Position numbers and translations under genes: made by a program. DNA of 9,224 nucleotides from Desulfatitalea sp. (GTDB lineage Bacteria; Desulfobacterota; Desulfobacteria; Desulfobacterales; Desulfosarcinaceae), in contig JABDRH010000640.1 in NCBI GenBank assembly GCA_013041835.1, positions 1-9,224 on the forward strand. Reading direction: 5' to 3'. Shown piece by piece: positions 6,859 through 9,224 of the stretch. The notes under the pieces are model-generated. The model saw only the letters and a list, made by a program, of their open reading frames with translations. It had not been told where the DNA came from and did not search any database. Numbering within the stretch: the stretch's first letter is position 1; each line of letters begins with the position of its first letter.

Positions 6859-7734
6859 GCCTCGGCCGCTAGGTACTGCGTGGTCGCCAATCCAACCTCC
6901 GGCACCTTTCCCATGAGAAGGAGGTATGCGCTTTTGAAAAAGGCGGCCGCTATTTTCGATGCAAGGATTAAAGGTCTGGACACAAACAGTTCCGAAGAGT
7001 TCGCCCAGTGTCTTCGGGACCAGGCCGAAAAATGCGATGTAATGGTCATAGCCGGCGGCGATGGAACCTTTTCTCTGGCCATCAATACCGTCGATTTGTC
7101 GAAAACGACGCTGGCCTTTCTGCCTTTTGGGACCGGCAATGCTCTTAGTAATGCACTCGGTTACCGAGGTGGACCTGTGGCTGTCGCCGAGCGAATCCAT
7201 TATGGACGAGTTCATCGATACGATCTCATCGATTGTGAGGGCAAACGCAAATCTTTCATGGCATCATTGGGAATCGACGGAACGGCCATAGGATTATACG
7301 AGAAGTATCGAAACAAGGGATACCATGGGTTTCGCGCGCATCTTTTCGCCGTTATAAGGGCCTATTTTAATGCGTACCGGCCTAGTGGCACTTGGATTCA
7401 GATAGACGACGAAACGGTGCGTACGGAAAAGATCGCAAGTTTTATGGTGGTAAAACAGCCTTTCTATGGAATGGGCCTGAAAGTGGTGCCCCATGCCCGC
7501 TGGGACGATCATCAATTGCACACCATGACCCTCCCCTATGGATTTTTTCGGATCGCGACCGCTTTGCTGCAAGGATTTACCATCGGTAATAGGATTGGCA
7601 AATATCGAACGGGGAGCAAGGCAATAATTCGTTTGGACAGACCATTGTGGCTTCAAATCGATGGAGAGCTGGGATGGAAAAGTGATCGATTCTTTTTTAC
7701 GGTGCTTGCGAACACATTGAGACTCAAGCACTAA
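6856..7734 (+). CDS. Diacylglycerol/sphingoid-base kinase family protein (DAGK catalytic domain, YegS/LCB5-like)
   Basis: A 292-aa protein of the lipid kinase family that phosphorylates a lipid hydroxyl (diacylglycerol, sphingoid base or similar) using a nucleotide, probably at the inner face of the cytoplasmic membrane. Visible motifs are VVANPTSG (9-16), GGDGT (67-71) for nucleotide binding, PFGTGNALS (90-98), MASLGIDG in the middle, and QIDGE (D269, E271) near the C-terminus where the family has its conserved DGE. Length fits the family (about 290-310 aa). The ATG at 6856 is chosen for its strong ribosome site; a longer form from TTG 6763 (323 aa) is possible. It lies between the radical SAM and PHP genes on the same strand, suggesting a lipid-linked pathway. 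The substrate cannot be told from sequence; some relatives lack kinase activity on diacylglycerol. Confidence 0.9.
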   Translation: MASAARYCVVANPTSGTFPMRRRYALLKKAAAIFDARIKGLDTNSSEEFAQCLRDQAEKCDVMVIAGGDGTFSLAINTVDLSKTTLAFLPFGTGNALSNALGYRGGPVAVAERIHYGRVHRYDLIDCEGKRKSFMASLGIDGTAIGLYEKYRNKGYHGFRAHLFAVIRAYFNAYRPSGTWIQIDDETVRTEKIASFMVVKQPFYGMGLKVVPHARWDDHQLHTMTLPYGFFRIATALLQGFTIGNRIGKYRTGSKAIIRLDRPLWLQIDGELGWKSDRFFFTVLANTLRLKH

Positions 7735-8002
7735 GCAACACGAGAATTTTCTTTTTGTACTGGTTGACACGTGTTCATATTCAACACCCAGTGATGATGT
7801 CCATCACACTTACTTTACAATCCAAAAACCTCTTTTCAAAATATTATGCATTTCATCAAAAACTATTACTACGCTAACACCTACCTAATTCTACCATCAC
7901 TATAAGTAGAACAATTTTATCTGATGATGATGTTGATCATTGTAAATTTGGCTACAGTTTTCAACATTATTTCGTCAGCCATAAGAAAAGGGGGATACGT
8001 CC
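7735..8002. other. AT-rich leader region upstream of the PHP gene
   Basis: A 268-bp gap without a credible gene. A perfect 6-bp hairpin GTGATG/CATCAC with 5-base loop lies at 7791-7807, and the palindrome ACACGTGT lies near 7767-7774. No T-run follows the hairpin, so it is not a standard terminator. No well-spaced -35/-10 pair was found. The length suggests the PHP gene may have its own promoter or leader. Confidence 0.4.
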
Positions 8003-8005
8003 ATG
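7988..8005 (+). promoter_or_regulatory. Ribosome binding site of the PHP gene
   Basis: AAGGGGGA (7988-7995) stands 7 bases before ATG 8003, good spacing for translation initiation. This supports 8003 as the start rather than any ORF in the other frames here. Confidence 0.75.
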
Positions 8006-9224
8006 CGGATCGATGTTCATGTGCATTCAAAGTTTTCAAAACGGCCAAGCCAATGGATATTGCAGAAAATCGGATGTCCGGAAAGCTTCACCGAACCGCT
8101 TACGCTCTATCAAATCGCCAAGAGCAGAGGGATGAGTCATGTTACCATTTCCGACCACAACACCATCGACGGTGCTCTGGCCATCGCTCACCTTCCCGGT
8201 ACTTTCATCAGCGAAGAGATTACTACCTATTTCCCGGAAAGCGGTTGCAAGGTACATGTGCTGGCACTAAACATTAATGAATCACAGCACTGGGACATCC
8301 AGAAGGTCCGCAGCAGCATTTTCGACCTGGCGATATACCTTAAAGAACAAAACATTCTTTCTGTCGTGGCCCATCCCCTCTATGCCGTCAACGATAAACT
8401 GACACTGGACGATTTTGAAAAGATGTTGTTGTTATTCGAAAATTTTGAACTCAACGGTGCCCGAAATGCACGTGAAAATGAAACCTTGCGTAAACTGATG
8501 GGGCAATTGCATGAAAAGGATATTGCCGATCTTGCCGAAAAACACAGTATCGAACCATTGTATCCCATCAGCCGGCAAAAAAGGCTATGGGGCGGTTCGG
8601 ATGATCACAGTGCATTGAATATCGCACGTACCTACACACGAATCAAAAATGTTAATCATCCCCAACTACTCAGGGGTGATGGCCCAATCGACGACATAGA
8701 GGCGATATGCAGGCCGGCTACACCGTTGACCATGGCCCATAATCTATACGGCATCGCCTATCAATACTATTGCAGTAAATTCGGATTGGGCCGCTATCGG
8801 GACAAAGATGAATTGATGCGTTTTCTCGATCGTAATTTGCGGGTCGATTACAACAGGCACCCAGGCTTGTTTTCAAGGCTTTATCTATTTTGGAACTATC
8901 ACAAAGAAAAAAAGGTCAAAGAGCCGGTTTCCGATTCGCTTATGTCTTTACTGCGCCACGAGACGAGTAAGTTGATCCATGATGATCCCCGGTTTTTCGA
9001 AGAGACACAAAGGCCCGTGGATGATGATCACCAGGAAAAGCGCTGGTATGCCTTTGTAAACCGTACCTCCAAGCGGGTGATGGTACATTTCGGAGACAAT
9101 CTCATGGGGCATCTCTCTGGGGCCAATTTCTTCAACATCTTTTCCACCATCGGATCGGCTGGCGGCCTGTATACATTAATGGCGCCCTATTTCGTGGCCT
9201 ATGCCCAATTTGCCAAAGACCGCG
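8003..9224 (+). CDS. PHP-domain metal-dependent hydrolase, N-terminal part of a longer protein (3' end cut)
   Basis: One frame stays open from ATG 8003 to the window end, giving 407 residues and no stop. The PHP (polymerase and histidinol phosphatase) metal-binding motifs are present: DVHVHS (4-9), SDHNTIDG (50-57), E71/E72, H85, AHPLY (123-127) and GGSDDHS (197-203). PHP domains bind two or three metal ions and usually hydrolyse phosphoesters. Residues about 205-407 are not PHP: they include HDDPRFFEE and a glycine-rich, hydrophobic run (about 380-402, with GSAGGLYTLMAP) that may touch the membrane or begin another domain. From memory, proteins of this layout continue into a glycosyltransferase; that part is not visible here. 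The ribosome site at 7988-7995 fixes the start. The lipid kinase just upstream fits a role in envelope glycolipid or glycan synthesis, which is an inference. Confidence 0.88.
   Translation, partial: MRIDVHVHSKFSKRPSQWILQKIGCPESFTEPLTLYQIAKSRGMSHVTISDHNTIDGALAIAHLPGTFISEEITTYFPESGCKVHVLALNINESQHWDIQKVRSSIFDLAIYLKEQNILSVVAHPLYAVNDKLTLDDFEKMLLLFENFELNGARNARENETLRKLMGQLHEKDIADLAEKHSIEPLYPISRQKRLWGGSDDHSALNIARTYTRIKNVNHPQLLRGDGPIDDIEAICRPATPLTMAHNLYGIAYQYYCSKFGLGRYRDKDELMRFLDRNLRVDYNRHPGLFSRLYLFWNYHKEKKVKEPVSDSLMSLLRHETSKLIHDDPRFFEETQRPVDDDHQEKRWYAFVNRTSKRVMVHFGDNLMGHLSGANFFNIFSTIGSAGGLYTLMAPYFVAYAQFAKDR

Noticed and set aside
7924..8277. A 117-aa plus-strand ORF overlapping the start of the PHP gene
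   Set aside because: It is in another frame, has no family features, and the PHP frame from 8003 has a strong ribosome site and clear metal-binding motifs.
1..9224. CRISPR array or phage defence system
   Set aside because: No regularly spaced repeats were seen, and none of the genes belongs to a defence family I can name.

Overview
The window looks like a piece of a Gram-negative bacterial chromosome with moderate GC. My best guess is a deltaproteobacterium (Desulfobacterota, Desulfosarcina/Desulfatitalea-like). This rests on protein style, TTG start use, and the mix of radical SAM, PHP-domain and lipid-kinase genes. It is an inference, not something the sequence proves.

Layout. (1) Bases 1 to about 1330 hold an almost complete IS256-family insertion sequence with an intact 408-aa DDE transposase. 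Its outer left tip lies just beyond the window. (2) Bases 1331-1716 are an AT-rich to mixed non-coding stretch with three inverted repeats. (3) Bases 1717-2001 encode a 94-aa protein with two zinc ribbons, the first of IS1 InsA type and the second of topoisomerase C4 type. (4) Convergent to it, on the minus strand (2025-5057), is a 1010-aa membrane-anchored protein. Its architecture resembles a GH57/GH38 glycoside hydrolase: barrel-like N-terminal part, helical region, long beta-rich region, C-terminal FN3-like domain. (5) A 313-bp divergent intergenic region follows, with a candidate promoter for the big minus-strand gene. (6) A plus-strand series then runs to the window end: a radical SAM protein with a C-terminal SPASM/twitch-like cysteine cluster (5371-6732), a diacylglycerol/sphingoid-base kinase family protein (6856-7734), and a PHP-domain protein (8003 to beyond 9224). 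The last gene is cut by the window edge. I traced it by hand as one uninterrupted frame of 407 codons.

How the genes may work together. The lipid kinase acts on lipid precursors. The PHP protein is probably a metal-dependent hydrolase joined to something further on; from memory, long PHP proteins of this type continue into a glycosyltransferase. The large protein faces the periplasm and looks carbohydrate-active. The radical SAM protein could supply a radical modification. The simplest joint hypothesis is an envelope glycolipid or polysaccharide locus that has not been described, with the IS and the zinc-ribbon gene as unrelated neighbours. Gaps of 123 and 268 bp between the plus-strand genes mean a single transcript is not certain. 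No CRISPR, rRNA or convincing tRNA was seen, and no good intrinsic terminator was found.
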